A stretch of 37,559 nt of DNA. It comes from Ruminococcus sp. (GTDB lineage Bacteria > Bacillota > Clostridia > Oscillospirales > Ruminococcaceae). Shown here in pieces: positions 29,459 through 37,559 of this stretch; within the stretch, counting starts at the first letter, position 1; each line of letters starts with the position of its first letter. Made by a program: the position numbers and the translations under genes. The notes under the pieces are model-generated. The model did no database searches. It worked only from the letters and a program-made list of their open reading frames with translations, and was not told where the DNA came from. The DNA is taken from assembly GCA_015066865.1 (NCBI GenBank), contig SVNQ01000018.1, positions 1-37,559 of the forward strand. The letters run 5' to 3'.

Positions 29459-32080
29459 TTACTGATAGCTTGCCATGGAAGCAAGAATCTTATCCATCTT
29501 CTCCTGTGCCTTCGCAAGCTTTGCCTGTTCCGCAGCAATCAGCTGCTCAGGAGCTTTTGCAAGGAATCCCTGATTATTGAGCTTTCCGCTGAGGAAGTCG
29601 ATGTCCTTCTGTACCTTTGCCTTTTCCTTCTCCAGACGTGCCAGCTCCTTTTCCTTGTCAACAAGCTGATCCATCGGAATGAAGATTCTTGCAGCATCGG
29701 TTACTGCACCCGCACAATTTTCCATTTCAAACTTGTCGCCGGTTTCCACTTCGGATGCGGACGCAAGCTTCTCAAAGAATACGGATGCACCTGCAAAGAG
29801 CGCTGCATCGGCTGTTTCAATATACAGCTTCGCCTTAACGGACGGAGGAACATTCAGCTCCGTGCGGGTATTTCTTACTGCCTTGATTGCAGAAATGATC
29901 TTCTCAAAGTCATTTTCTTCCGCTGTGAAATCAATGCTCTCGTCAAATGTCGGGTAATCCTCCAGCATGATCATGCTGTCATCGCCGACAAGCACCTGCC
30001 AGATTTCTTCCGTAATGAACGGCATGAAGGGATGGAGGAGCTTGAGCATTCCCTGCATTGTCCAAACGAGAACTGCCTGTGCGGATGCCATATCCTCTCC
30101 GCCATTCTGGATTCTCGGCTTTGTCAGCTCAATATACCAGTCGCAGTAAACATCCCAGATGAAGTCGTAGATCTTGGTGGATGCAACACCCAGTTCAAAC
30201 TTGTCAAGGTTGTCGTTGACTTCCTTTGCAAGGCGGTTGAACTTATTCACAAGCCACTTATCTTCCAGTGTGAGATTCTCCGGCAGACCTGTGAAACTGA
30301 AATCATCCGGCAGGTTCATCATGATGAAACGGGATGCATTCCAGAGCTTGTTTGCGAAGTTTCTTGCTGCCTTTACCTTTTCGTCGATATAACGCATATC
30401 ATTTCCGGGAGAATTGCCGGTTGCAAGCATGAAGCGCAGTGCGTCCGCACCGTACTGGGAAATAACCTCCAGAGGATCAATGCCGTTGCCGAGGGACTTG
30501 GACATCTTTCTGCCCTGTGCATCACGGACAAGACCGTGAATCAGAACGGTATCAAAGGGAACCTGCCCCATGTTTTCCAGACCGGAGAACATCATGCGGA
30601 CTACCCAGAAGAAGATGATGTCATAGCCCGTAACGAGGGTATTGGTCGGATAGAAGTATTTCAGATCCGCTGCATCCTTATCAGGCCAGCCGAGTGTGGA
30701 GAACGGCCAGAGTGCGGAACTGAACCAAGTATCCAGTGTATCGGGATCCTGACGCATTGCCTTTCCGCATTTCGGGCAGACTGCGGAATCTTCCTTTGTT
30801 ACCACCATCTCACCGCATTCATCGCAGTAGAATGCAGGAATCTGATGACCCCACCAGATCTGACGGGAAATACACCAGTCACGGATATTCTCCAGCCAGT
30901 GGAAATAGATCTTATCGAAACGCTCGGGAACGAACTTGGTATCGCCATTCTTCACAGCGTCAATTGCAGGGCCTGCCAGAGGCTTCATCTTTACGAACCA
31001 CTGTGTAGAAACCTTCGGTTCTACTGTTGTTCCGCAGCGGTAGCAGGTGCCGACATTATGGCTGTATTCCTCAATCTTGACAAGTGCGCCCTCTGCTTCG
31101 AGATCTGCAACGATCGCCTTTCTTGCCTCGAATCTGTCCATGCCCGCATACTTCGGATAATCCTCGGTAATTTTAGCGTCATCCGTCATCACATTGATGA
31201 TCGGCAGATTGTGACGCAGACCTACTTCAAAGTCATTCGGGTCGTGTGCCGGTGTGATCTTTACAACGCCCGTACCAAATTCCATTTCTACATAATCATC
31301 CGCTACAACCGGAATTTCACGGTGAACCAGCGGGAGAATGAGCATCTTGCCCACCAGATCCTTATAACGCTCATCGTTCGGGTTAACTGCAACCGCAGTA
31401 TCGCCCAGCAGCGTTTCCGGACGGGTCGTTGCCAGCTCCAGATACTGATCGGAGTCCTTCACCTGATAACGGATATGCCAGAAATGGCCTGCCTGATCCT
31501 CATATTCTACCTCTGCATCGGACAGAGAAGTCAGACATTTCGGACACCAGTTGATAATGCGCTCACCACGGTAGATCAGACCCTTTTCGTAGTACTTGAC
31601 GAACACTTCCTTAACCGCCTTTGAGCAGCCTTCGTCCATTGTGAAACGTTCTCTGTCCCAGTCACAGGAAGAACCGAGCTTCTTGAGCTGTTCCACGATT
31701 CTGCCGCCGTACTGGCGCTTCCATTCCCATGCACGCTTCATGAAACCATCTCTGCCGAGGTCTTCCTTCGTTACGCCTTCCTTGCGCATTGCCTCAACGA
31801 TCTTGGCTTCCGTTGCAATTGCTGCATGGTCGGTGCCCGGCAGCCAGAGTGTGCAGTAGCCGCGCATTCTCTTCCAGCGGATGAGAATGTCCTGCAGGGT
31901 TTCATCCAGTGCATGACCCATATGCAGCTGTCCTGTGATGTTTGGAGGGGGAATGACGATCGTATAGGGTGTCTTGTTCTCGTCAATTTCCGCATGGAAG
32001 CATCCACGCTTTACCCATTCACCATAGATTCTGTCCTCAAATTCTTCGGGACAATAGTTCTTTGCAAGTTCCTTTGCCAT
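29459..32080 (-). CDS. valS: Valyl-tRNA synthetase
   Basis: An 873-residue class I synthetase of normal length; it charges tRNA-Val. The HIGH-type motif is PPNITGQLHMGHALD (about 45-59), the KMSKS motif is GRKMSKSLGNGIDP. The CP1 editing domain has TTRPETLLGDTAVAVNP and the DPNDFEVG region. A zinc-like CxxC pair set (YCDECGEMV, CPKCGKAM) is present, and the C-terminal coiled coil (KELARLEKEKAKVQKD) closes it. AAAAGGAG lies 8 nt before the ATG. It is preceded by a T-box leader and a consensus promoter, and heads the transcript with the ECF S-component, folC and a small membrane protein. Confidence 0.98.
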   Translation of the reverse strand: MAKELAKNYCPEEFEDRIYGEWVKRGCFHAEIDENKTPYTIVIPPPNITGQLHMGHALDETLQDILIRWKRMRGYCTLWLPGTDHAAIATEAKIVEAMRKEGVTKEDLGRDGFMKRAWEWKRQYGGRIVEQLKKLGSSCDWDRERFTMDEGCSKAVKEVFVKYYEKGLIYRGERIINWCPKCLTSLSDAEVEYEDQAGHFWHIRYQVKDSDQYLELATTRPETLLGDTAVAVNPNDERYKDLVGKMLILPLVHREIPVVADDYVEMEFGTGVVKITPAHDPNDFEVGLRHNLPIINVMTDDAKITEDYPKYAGMDRFEARKAIVADLEAEGALVKIEEYSHNVGTCYRCGTTVEPKVSTQWFVKMKPLAGPAIDAVKNGDTKFVPERFDKIYFHWLENIRDWCISRQIWWGHQIPAFYCDECGEMVVTKEDSAVCPKCGKAMRQDPDTLDTWFSSALWPFSTLGWPDKDAADLKYFYPTNTLVTGYDIIFFWVVRMMFSGLENMGQVPFDTVLIHGLVRDAQGRKMSKSLGNGIDPLEVISQYGADALRFMLATGNSPGNDMRYIDEKVKAARNFANKLWNASRFIMMNLPDDFSFTGLPENLTLEDKWLVNKFNRLAKEVNDNLDKFELGVASTKIYDFIWDVYCDWYIELTKPRIQNGGEDMASAQAVLVWTMQGMLKLLHPFMPFITEEIWQVLVGDDSMIMLEDYPTFDESIDFTAEENDFEKIISAIKAVRNTRTELNVPPSVKAKLYIETADAALFAGASVFFEKLASASEVETGDKFEMENCAGAVTDAARIFIPMDQLVDKEKELARLEKEKAKVQKDIDFLSGKLNNQGFLAKAPEQLIAAEQAKLAKAQEKMDKILASMASYQ

Positions 32081-32104
32081 CTTTCAGACTCCTTTTCATG
32101 ATTT

Positions 32105-32396
32105 TGGGATGCAAAAACGCCCCGAGCCGTAAAGCTCAGGGCGAACATTTTCAGTCCGTGTTACCACCTGAATTCGGATGCAGTGCATCCGCACTCACAC
32201 AACAGGAGATTTTCTCCGATTGCATTCTCTGTAACGGGAGAACCCGCCGGAAACTACTTAGGATATTCCTGTTTGAACCGGAACTCAGGGGCTACCTTCG
32301 GATGCTTTGCACGAATCCTTACACCGGCCGGATCCTCTCTATGCTGCAAAATACACCGTACTCCTCCCCATCAGCGTTTTTGATGGATATTGTACT
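32105..32396 (-). promoter_or_regulatory. T-box riboswitch of valS
   Basis: The T-box core AGGTGGTAACACGG is at about 32158-32171 on the minus strand; TGGT pairs with the tRNA ACCA end, in keeping with the A73 of tRNA-Val. A terminator CGCCCTGAGC / GCTCGGGGCG with a T-run follows (32113-32143). In stem I, GCCGG and TAAGGATTC pair with GAATATCCTA and CCGGC, leaving AGTAGTTT (32251-32258) as the 3' side of the specifier loop; it contains GTA and GTT, both valine codons. Uncharged tRNA-Val should favour readthrough into valS. Confidence 0.9.
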
Positions 32397-32402
32397 TTAT
32401 TT

Positions 32403-32431
32403 ATTATAGCGGATTATGCGGCACTTGTCAA
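32403..32431 (-). promoter_or_regulatory. Consensus promoter of valS
   Basis: TTGACA (32426-32431), 17 nt, TATAAT (32403-32408) on the minus strand. Confidence 0.93.
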
Positions 32432-32530
32432 GCAGTTTCAACTGATTTTGAGGAAAAGTACCATAATTGCAAATATTCCCTTCCATTTTTTAACACAAAA
32501 TGTACTGTCAGTTATATTTTTTTGAATCTC

Positions 32531-32559
32531 TTGCTTTTATATTACAAAAATGATATAAT
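32531..32559 (+). promoter_or_regulatory. Promoter of the SGNH-dockerin and Sel1 genes
   Basis: TTGCTT (32531-32536), 17 nt, TATAAT (32554-32559), 33 nt before the start. Confidence 0.75.
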
Positions 32560-32592
32560 TAGGGTATCAATCAATCGGAAGGCGTGATTCTC

Positions 32593-33903
32593 TTGCAGAA
32601 TGCTCTTAAAAATACAACTGCAATTCTGCTTTCGGCAGCTTTGCTATGCTCTGCGTTTCTCCCCTGTGCCGTTTCTGCGGATATTGTTTCCAATCCTGTA
32701 ATCAGCCGCAATTGTCCTGTGTACTGCGGCAGCGGTCAGGGAAACTCTGCAAATGACGAGCATTATTTTTCATTCTGGTTCGGCAATTCCCCCGATTATC
32801 TTGCCTATGACTTAACGGACGTTCCGGAAGATGAACGAAATACAGTCATCTGTGCCTGGTATAATGCAACGGGGCAATATGATCCTTCAATTTCAAACGG
32901 CGGTTCGACAAACGGCGTCCCCAGTGCCTATACCATTGAGGTGAATGCTGCCGAAGGCGGCGAGTATCCGGAGGATGGCTGGGTGGTCGTGGACACGGTT
33001 GCGGATAATACTTTGCATTCCCGTCAGCATGTGGTGGAGATGGAGGGATACAACTGGATAAGAATGAATATTGCTGAATCCGACGGTAAATCGGGCGGAA
33101 GCATCAGTATCCAGATGGATATTCACAATATTTCCGACGGCATTGCCGACAGCTGGATCTTCCTGGGAGATTCCATTACAGCCTGCGGCATGATGAACTG
33201 TTACGGTTCAAGCTTCGCCGAGCTTGTGAATGCCATAGACAACCGGTATTTCCCTGTGCAGGAAAACGGCGGCATCGGCGGTATTTTAAGTACGGACGGC
33301 AAAAAACATATTGACCGCTGGCTGTCCACGTTCCCCGGAGAATATGTCAGCATTGCCTATGGCACGAACGATGCTTGGGGCAATCAGACGGGGGCGGAAA
33401 CATATTACGAGAACACGGTTTATATGATCGAAACAATCCTCGAACTTGGCAAAAAGCCTGTACTGCCTACAATTCCGTATGCAGCGGAAAGCGGTGTCAG
33501 CAATTATCTGGATGACTATAACAGTATGGTACATCGGATTTATGAGGAATATCCGGAAGTGATCAAGGGTCCTGATTTTGACGCTTTCTTCCGTGAAAAT
33601 CCTGAATTATTAAGCGGTGACGGCGTGCATCCGAGCAGCGAAGGTTATACGGCGATGCGCCGGCTCTGGGCTGAAACGATGTACAAAGCTGTATACAATG
33701 CGCAGACGCTTGATCCTTCTGTTTTGCTTGGTGATGTAAACGGAGATTCCAAACTCAATGTTCCCGATGTGATCCTTTTGCAGAAATATCTGCTGAATCT
33801 CGAAACATTTGATCAGGCAGCCTTTACAAAAGCCGATTGCAGCGGCGACGGCAATGTCAATGCCTTCGATTTATCCATAATGAAACAATGGGTTTTCGCC
33901 TGA
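32593..33903 (+). CDS. Secreted SGNH/GDSL esterase with C-terminal dockerin
   Basis: A 436-residue protein. TTG at 32593 is the likely start (GGAAGG 10 nt before it); a GTG at 32584 sits only 1 nt from the SD. The signal peptide ends near AVSA (residue 28-29). A beta-rich domain (about 40-175) precedes the SGNH hydrolase: GDSIT with nucleophile Ser194, the Gly block NGGIGG, YGTND with Asn259, and DGVHP with Asp343/His346. This two-domain layout resembles carbohydrate esterases that remove acetyl groups. The C-terminal dockerin (about 379-436) has DVNGDSKLNVPD and DCSGDGNVNAFD. It should deacylate plant polysaccharide on a cellulosome. The exact ester is unknown. Confidence 0.88.
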   Translation: MQNALKNTTAILLSAALLCSAFLPCAVSADIVSNPVISRNCPVYCGSGQGNSANDEHYFSFWFGNSPDYLAYDLTDVPEDERNTVICAWYNATGQYDPSISNGGSTNGVPSAYTIEVNAAEGGEYPEDGWVVVDTVADNTLHSRQHVVEMEGYNWIRMNIAESDGKSGGSISIQMDIHNISDGIADSWIFLGDSITACGMMNCYGSSFAELVNAIDNRYFPVQENGGIGGILSTDGKKHIDRWLSTFPGEYVSIAYGTNDAWGNQTGAETYYENTVYMIETILELGKKPVLPTIPYAAESGVSNYLDDYNSMVHRIYEEYPEVIKGPDFDAFFRENPELLSGDGVHPSSEGYTAMRRLWAETMYKAVYNAQTLDPSVLLGDVNGDSKLNVPDVILLQKYLLNLETFDQAAFTKADCSGDGNVNAFDLSIMKQWVFA

Positions 33904-33946
33904 TGCGGCGCATCAGAGCATGATCAATACAAGGAGCAATTTGCTT

Positions 33947-34675
33947 ATGACAAATTCAAAGAAAACCGTAATCATTCCCTCAGGTCCCATCGAAACGCTC
34001 GACGGGACGGAACTGCTCAAACTTTCCGAAGCCGGCTATCCGGAAGCACAGGTTGCCTATGCCGATCATCTTGCGAGATCATGGGGCAGCAAGGAAGAAC
34101 AGCTCAAGTGGCTCAGTCAGGCGTACTTGCAGGACAATGTGGTTGCAGCTTGGAAAATCGGCTGCTTGTATGCAAAGGAATACCACGATAACGAAACAGC
34201 ACTGCTCTGGTACGAACGTGCAGCGGAACGTGGATTTACGATTGCCATGATGTCGATCGTTTACCATTATCTTTCCAAGATCACCTATGATTCCTACGAA
34301 ACAATGCTGGCAGGGTATGAAACTGCATTTGCGTGGCTGATCAAAGCCACACAAAAAGGCAATGTGCATTCCTACCGCACGTTTGCAGATTTCTGTTTCT
34401 TTGGCGTTCAGATGGAGCAGGACTATGCACAGGCGATCCGCTATTATGAACGTGCTGCCGAGGGCGGCGATGACATTGCCTGCGTGATGCTTTGGTACTG
34501 TTACAAATATGGAAAGGGCGTTCCCCGTGACAAGGAAAAGGTCAAATACTGGTTCGGCAAGTGCAAAAAAATTAACCACCGCATTCCCCTGCGGCATCAT
34601 CTGATTGCTTGGAAAAAGGTTGCAAAACGTTACAAGGGTGCGTATTCAATGGATCTTCGAAAATATGTATTGTAA
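33947..34675 (+). CDS. Sel1-repeat protein
   Basis: A 242-residue protein without signal peptide. Sel1-like repeats of about 36 residues are visible: LSEAGYPEAQVAYADHLA, NETALLWYERAAERGFTIAM, YETAFAWLIKATQKGNVHSY, DYAQAIRYYERAAEGGDDIA, then GKGVPRDKEKVKYWFGKC. Sel1 repeats form alpha-solenoids for protein contacts; no enzyme domain is present. AAGGAG lies 12 nt before the ATG at 33947; an in-frame ATG at 33920 lacks an SD. It starts 43 nt after the SGNH-dockerin gene with no terminator between, so it may share that transcript, an odd partner for a secreted enzyme. Confidence 0.85.
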   Translation: MTNSKKTVIIPSGPIETLDGTELLKLSEAGYPEAQVAYADHLARSWGSKEEQLKWLSQAYLQDNVVAAWKIGCLYAKEYHDNETALLWYERAAERGFTIAMMSIVYHYLSKITYDSYETMLAGYETAFAWLIKATQKGNVHSYRTFADFCFFGVQMEQDYAQAIRYYERAAEGGDDIACVMLWYCYKYGKGVPRDKEKVKYWFGKCKKINHRIPLRHHLIAWKKVAKRYKGAYSMDLRKYVL

Positions 34676-34682
34676 AAAAACT

Positions 34683-34717
34683 GCGGAGCATTTCATTTCT
34701 GAAATGCTCCGCTTTTT
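34683..34717. terminator. Bidirectional terminator between the Sel1 gene and the GH5 gene
   Basis: GCGGAGCATTTCA / TGAAATGCTCCGC, 13 bp with a 4-nt loop, A-run before and T-run after, serving both converging genes. Confidence 0.94.
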
Positions 34718-34721
34718 GTTA

Positions 34722-36413
34722 TTACATGGGAAGTGATTTAATTAGACCTACGAGATATTTCATAATCATCAGAGAATCCGCAGGTGTCGGCTTTTCATCG
34801 TTATCCACATCGGCGTTTACTGCGGCTTCCTCCGACAAAGGAGCGGCGCCAAGCAGCGAACGGTTGAGAACGACAATATCGAGAATATCCACATCGCCAT
34901 CCAAATTGACATCACCATAGATCACCTGTGCATCGGGGGCATCGGTCGGTTCTGTCTTTCCGTCGGTGGGCTTGGTTTCATCAGGCTCCATGGGCTTTGT
35001 CGGCTGTGTCGGCTGCGGCTCTGCACCGTAATATTCCGCTACCGTAATGCCGTTTTTGCCAAGCGGGATCTTATGGTCAAGACCGATGAATGTACCATCC
35101 TCTGTCTGCCAGATGGAGGGCAGTACGAAATTATACTTGACCTCATCCCATGTACCGAAGTTGTCATACACAAGACCGCCGGTATCACCGGAGTTTTCAT
35201 TGAAGCACCAGAATGTATGGTGGATGCGGTTTTCGATCATAAAGTCACGCAGATAGGTCATCCACGCACGGTTTTTGCCGTCGGCATCATGCTCCTCATC
35301 AAGGAAGCCGCCCCACTCGCCCATCAGCAGCGGTGCCATGCCAGTATCCTGAATGAAGAACCAGTTGTCATACCAGCAGTCCTCAATCAGCGTTTCCTGT
35401 GTGAACCCATCATAGAACCAATCCTGTTCCCATACAAGCGGGCCGTAGTCATGGGGAGAATATACCAGCTGATCCTGATGCTCACCGAGATCGATCGGAT
35501 AATCCTTCGCACCACGGAAGTTGCCGCCCCACCATGTATGATGATAGTAGCTGTAGGGGTATCTTGAATAATCAAGATTCTGCGATGTCCAGTCCGCACC
35601 CTCCTCAAACTTCGGGTACACTTCCGTGCCTTCCACCATGATCAACAGATTGGGGTTGATGGCAAGCACCTTTGCAGCGGCAGTTTCTGCTGCATATTTC
35701 CAGTTGGTAGGATCCTTGGAATCATCCCATTTCGCCATCAGATTGGGGGTATCGGCAGTTCCGTGCGGCTCATTCTTCAGATCAATTGCAAGGATGGTAT
35801 CGTCATCCTTGTAGTATTCTGTAAACCATTCCAGTGCCTCGAACCAGTCCTCGGTACTGAATTTGTCCGTATACCAGAGGCTGATCTGATGACCTGCGGA
35901 ATTGGTATCCGCACTGTGGATGTCAATCATGATCTTGATGCCCAGTTCTCTGCACCACTCGACAGCCTGATTCCAGATGTCGAAGCTGTACATGATCGTG
36001 CCGCCTTCAACGCCCTCAAGCGTCAGCTCGGGGTTGGAATACTGATTCACCTTAGGCGGTGCAGGATCGGGATCGCCGTTCTTCCACTGCAGCAGAATCT
36101 CGGTGGACATGGGTACACGCAGAAAATTAAAGCCATGATCGGCAATTTCCTGCAGCATTTCGTGCATATTTCTTGACCAGACGCCATCGAACACCTGACT
36201 GCCGACATTATATCCAAACCAGTTGCAGCCCGTCAGCCAGACGGGATTTCCGTCCATATCGACAATTTCCGCATTTTCATTGACATGCAGCCAGTCATCG
36301 TGGTATTCATCGGGCGTGCTTGCTGCGGATACCAGACCAGCAGCGGTATTGGCAAGCATCGTGCCGGCCATCAAAACTGAAACACATAATCTGGAAAACC
36401 ATGCTTTCTTCAT
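34722..36413 (-). CDS. Secreted GH5 (subfamily 1-like) endoglucanase with dockerin
   Basis: A 563-residue protein; GAGGGG precedes the ATG at 36413. The signal peptide ends near LVSAAS (about 31). The catalytic domain (about 40-465) begins VWLTGCNWFGYN and DGVWSRNMHEML, as in Acidothermus E1-type GH5_1 endoglucanases, and has acid/base Glu215 (LKNEPHG), HDYGP, and nucleophile Glu366 (LLMGEWGGF). A Pro/Thr/Lys linker with PTQPTKP-type repeats leads to the C-terminal dockerin (about 500-563): DVNLDGDVDILD and DVDNDEKPTPAD, close to the GH44 dockerin. It should cut internal beta-1,4 bonds of cellulose. It stands alone with its own promoter. Confidence 0.95.
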   Translation of the reverse strand: MKKAWFSRLCVSVLMAGTMLANTAAGLVSAASTPDEYHDDWLHVNENAEIVDMDGNPVWLTGCNWFGYNVGSQVFDGVWSRNMHEMLQEIADHGFNFLRVPMSTEILLQWKNGDPDPAPPKVNQYSNPELTLEGVEGGTIMYSFDIWNQAVEWCRELGIKIMIDIHSADTNSAGHQISLWYTDKFSTEDWFEALEWFTEYYKDDDTILAIDLKNEPHGTADTPNLMAKWDDSKDPTNWKYAAETAAAKVLAINPNLLIMVEGTEVYPKFEEGADWTSQNLDYSRYPYSYYHHTWWGGNFRGAKDYPIDLGEHQDQLVYSPHDYGPLVWEQDWFYDGFTQETLIEDCWYDNWFFIQDTGMAPLLMGEWGGFLDEEHDADGKNRAWMTYLRDFMIENRIHHTFWCFNENSGDTGGLVYDNFGTWDEVKYNFVLPSIWQTEDGTFIGLDHKIPLGKNGITVAEYYGAEPQPTQPTKPMEPDETKPTDGKTEPTDAPDAQVIYGDVNLDGDVDILDIVVLNRSLLGAAPLSEEAAVNADVDNDEKPTPADSLMIMKYLVGLIKSLPM

Positions 36414-36492
36414 AACAGATCCCCTCTTTTTTGATTTACGGCAGGAATGCGCAGTTTTCGCTGCCGTTTGATTTCCATACTGATATATTATT

Positions 36493-36521
36493 ATCATAGC
36501 ACAAAATCTTCCAAGTGTCAA
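36493..36521 (-). promoter_or_regulatory. Promoter of the GH5 gene
   Basis: TTGACA (36516-36521), 17 nt, TATGAT (36493-36498) on the minus strand; leader of about 70 nt. Confidence 0.9.
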
Positions 36522-36610
36522 ATGTTTTTTGTGTTTTTTCGGGAGTTGCAGTGATTTTTTACAGTTTTTCTTTCCGTCGAAAAATGATGCTTCTGTCACC
36601 TTCTTATAAA

Positions 36611-36630
36611 GTTGTATCGAAATATACAAC
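36611..36630. promoter_or_regulatory. Inverted repeat between the GH5 and holin genes
   Basis: GTTGTAT-6 nt-ATACAAC, a perfect 7-bp repeat about 90 nt upstream of the GH5 -35 box and 157 nt before the holin start. It is an operator candidate. No good promoter for the holin gene is seen in 36631-36786. Confidence 0.4.
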
Positions 36631-36786
36631 TCGACTTGCAAAGTGCGTTTTGATGAAACGATTTTTCTGATACCAAATGCATCCATCCGTTCTTCACATA
36701 CATTCGTTTACAGATTTACAAATATTGCGCAATACTGCGAATCGTTTCATCCTCATTTTATCATCCTCACGAAAGGGGGAAAGAAC

Positions 36787-37200
36787 ATGATGGATGACAT
36801 CAAACGTGATGCGGCGCTTCTTGGTGCAATTGCGGGGTTTCTCTGGGGCGAACCGGACGGATTGCTGCTTGCACTGATCAGCTTTATCTCAATTGATTAT
36901 CTGACGGGCGTGATCGTTGGGTTTGTGACCAAACAGCTTTCCAGCAACGCCGGATTCATCGGACTTGCACGAAAAGGGCTGATTCTTGCCATCGTTGCTG
37001 TGGGGCACATTGTGGATGTTCATGTGCTCGGAAGCGGTACATCGGTATTCCGCTCAGCAGTGATTGGCTTTTATCTTGCAAACGAAGGAATGAGCATTAT
37101 CGAAAATACCGCTAAATTGGGAATGCCGTTTCCGGACAAGCTGAAAGAAGCGTTCAAACAATTAAAGGGAATGAATCAAGACGAAAACAAGGAGGACTAA
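36787..37200 (+). CDS. Phage-type holin family protein
   Basis: A 137-residue protein starting MMDDIKRDAALLGAIAGFLWG. Hydrophobic segments follow: LLALISFISIDYLTGVIVGF, then LARKGLILAIVAVGHIVDV and VFRSAVIGFYLANEGMSIIENTAKLG; the DYLTG and ANEGMSIIENxAxLG blocks are hallmarks of the Phage_holin_4/TcdE-like family. The tail KLKEAFKQLKG is charged. A GAAAGGGGG lies before the ATG. Holins open the membrane for lysins or toxin export. It is followed after 2 nt by a phage-structure-like gene, so this is the edge of a prophage lysis module or a domesticated remnant. Confidence 0.88.
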   Translation: MMDDIKRDAALLGAIAGFLWGEPDGLLLALISFISIDYLTGVIVGFVTKQLSSNAGFIGLARKGLILAIVAVGHIVDVHVLGSGTSVFRSAVIGFYLANEGMSIIENTAKLGMPFPDKLKEAFKQLKGMNQDENKED

Positions 37201-37202
37201 CC

Positions 37203-37559
37203 ATGAAGAAGTTTTATGAAAGAATCATTGGACACGCGAGGTTTCTGGGCAAGCAGACCACCTACTACGCCGAACTCACCGCCGACACCGCCGCAGACAT
37301 GCCGGATCCAGCAGATCATCCTGAGTGGGAGGTTGGCAGTGAGCTTCTGGTGCTGGAGGACGGCGGCAGCAGGTACAGACTGAGTAATTCCCGTGAATGG
37401 GTAAAGGTAAATTTTAATACGGGTCAGGGAGGGGGTGAAAAGGGCGATGACGGTTACACGCCTATTCGTGGCGTGGATTACTGGACGGAAGCGGACGTTG
37501 AAGCAATTAATACTGCAACCGAGGCGTTTGTTGTCAGTGAGCTTGCAGACAGGGCACAG
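37203..37559 (+). CDS. Phage-structure-like protein, N-terminal part (cut by window end)
   Basis: The ATG at 37203 lies 2 nt after the holin stop, with SD AAGGAGG just inside the holin end. 119 codons stay open to the window edge. It begins MKKFYERIIGHARFLGKQTTYYAEL. Residues about 77-100 read GEKGDDGYTPIRGVDYWTEAD, a GxKGDxGYTPxxGVDY motif common in phage tail fibre, baseplate and lysis-cassette proteins of Firmicutes phages. The full length and function lie outside the window. Confidence 0.75.
   Translation, partial: MKKFYERIIGHARFLGKQTTYYAELTADTAADMPDPADHPEWEVGSELLVLEDGGSRYRLSNSREWVKVNFNTGQGGGEKGDDGYTPIRGVDYWTEADVEAINTATEAFVVSELADRAQ

Noticed and set aside
29084..31624. A very long open frame on the plus strand opposite valS
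   Set aside because: valS on the minus strand is complete with HIGH and KMSKS motifs. The opposite frame is Cys/Arg/Leu-rich and matches no fold. It is a by-product of codon bias.
36787..37559. A complete prophage
   Set aside because: Only a holin and one partial gene are visible. No integrase, capsid, portal or att repeats occur in the window.

Overview
The window looks like chromosome from a gut or rumen Ruminococcus (Ruminococcaceae, Clostridia). The signs are four secreted proteins carrying dockerin modules (a GH43-CBM-esterase, a GH44, an SGNH esterase and a GH5), [FeFe]-hydrogenase maturases, a cotJABC spore-coat operon, a valS T-box, and promoters that nearly all fit TTGACA-17-TATAAT with strong Shine-Dalgarno (SD) sites. 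The species cannot be fixed from the sequence alone.

Layout. 1-1700: two tRNA genes (Glu, Met) on the minus strand, then a minus-strand SDR-GNAT pair. 1.7-6.8 kb, plus strand: a lipoprotein with a Thr-rich linker, then a DUF1893 protein, a ferredoxin-type aldo/keto reductase and a YgiQ-type radical SAM protein. 6.8-10.9 kb: a PRPP/purine salvage node, with ppa and a divergent PRPP synthetase on the minus strand facing away from hpt and a purine permease on the plus strand. 10.9-14.1 kb: a hydG, TIGR04076-type, hydF operon behind a consensus promoter and a 170-nt structured leader ending in a terminator-like hairpin. 14.3-17.2 kb: a large multimodular hemicellulase. 17.5-24.0 kb: a tandem-TIR/Sel1/TPR protein, divergent from an XRE-type regulator that is followed 17 nt later by a GH44 dockerin enzyme. 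24.1-27.0 kb: a small acetyltransferase, cotJABC, a palindromic repeat block and a DUF368 lipid carrier translocase. 27.1-32.4 kb: valS with T-box leader, an ECF S component, folC and a small membrane protein, all minus strand. 32.5-36.5 kb: an SGNH-dockerin esterase with a Sel1 protein (plus), and a GH5 dockerin cellulase (minus). 36.8 kb to the end: a holin-like gene and the start of a phage-structure-like gene cut by the window edge.

How the genes work together. The four dockerin proteins would dock on cohesin scaffoldins encoded elsewhere and attack xylan side chains, xyloglucan or beta-glucan, acyl esters and cellulose. Hydrogenase maturation fits a fermentative, H2-producing metabolism. 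The salvage node links PRPP synthesis, base uptake, PRPP consumption and pyrophosphate removal. The most unusual items are the tandem-TIR protein with its divergent regulator, the unclassified hydG leader RNA, and two genes whose SD is separated from the start codon by a perfect hairpin.
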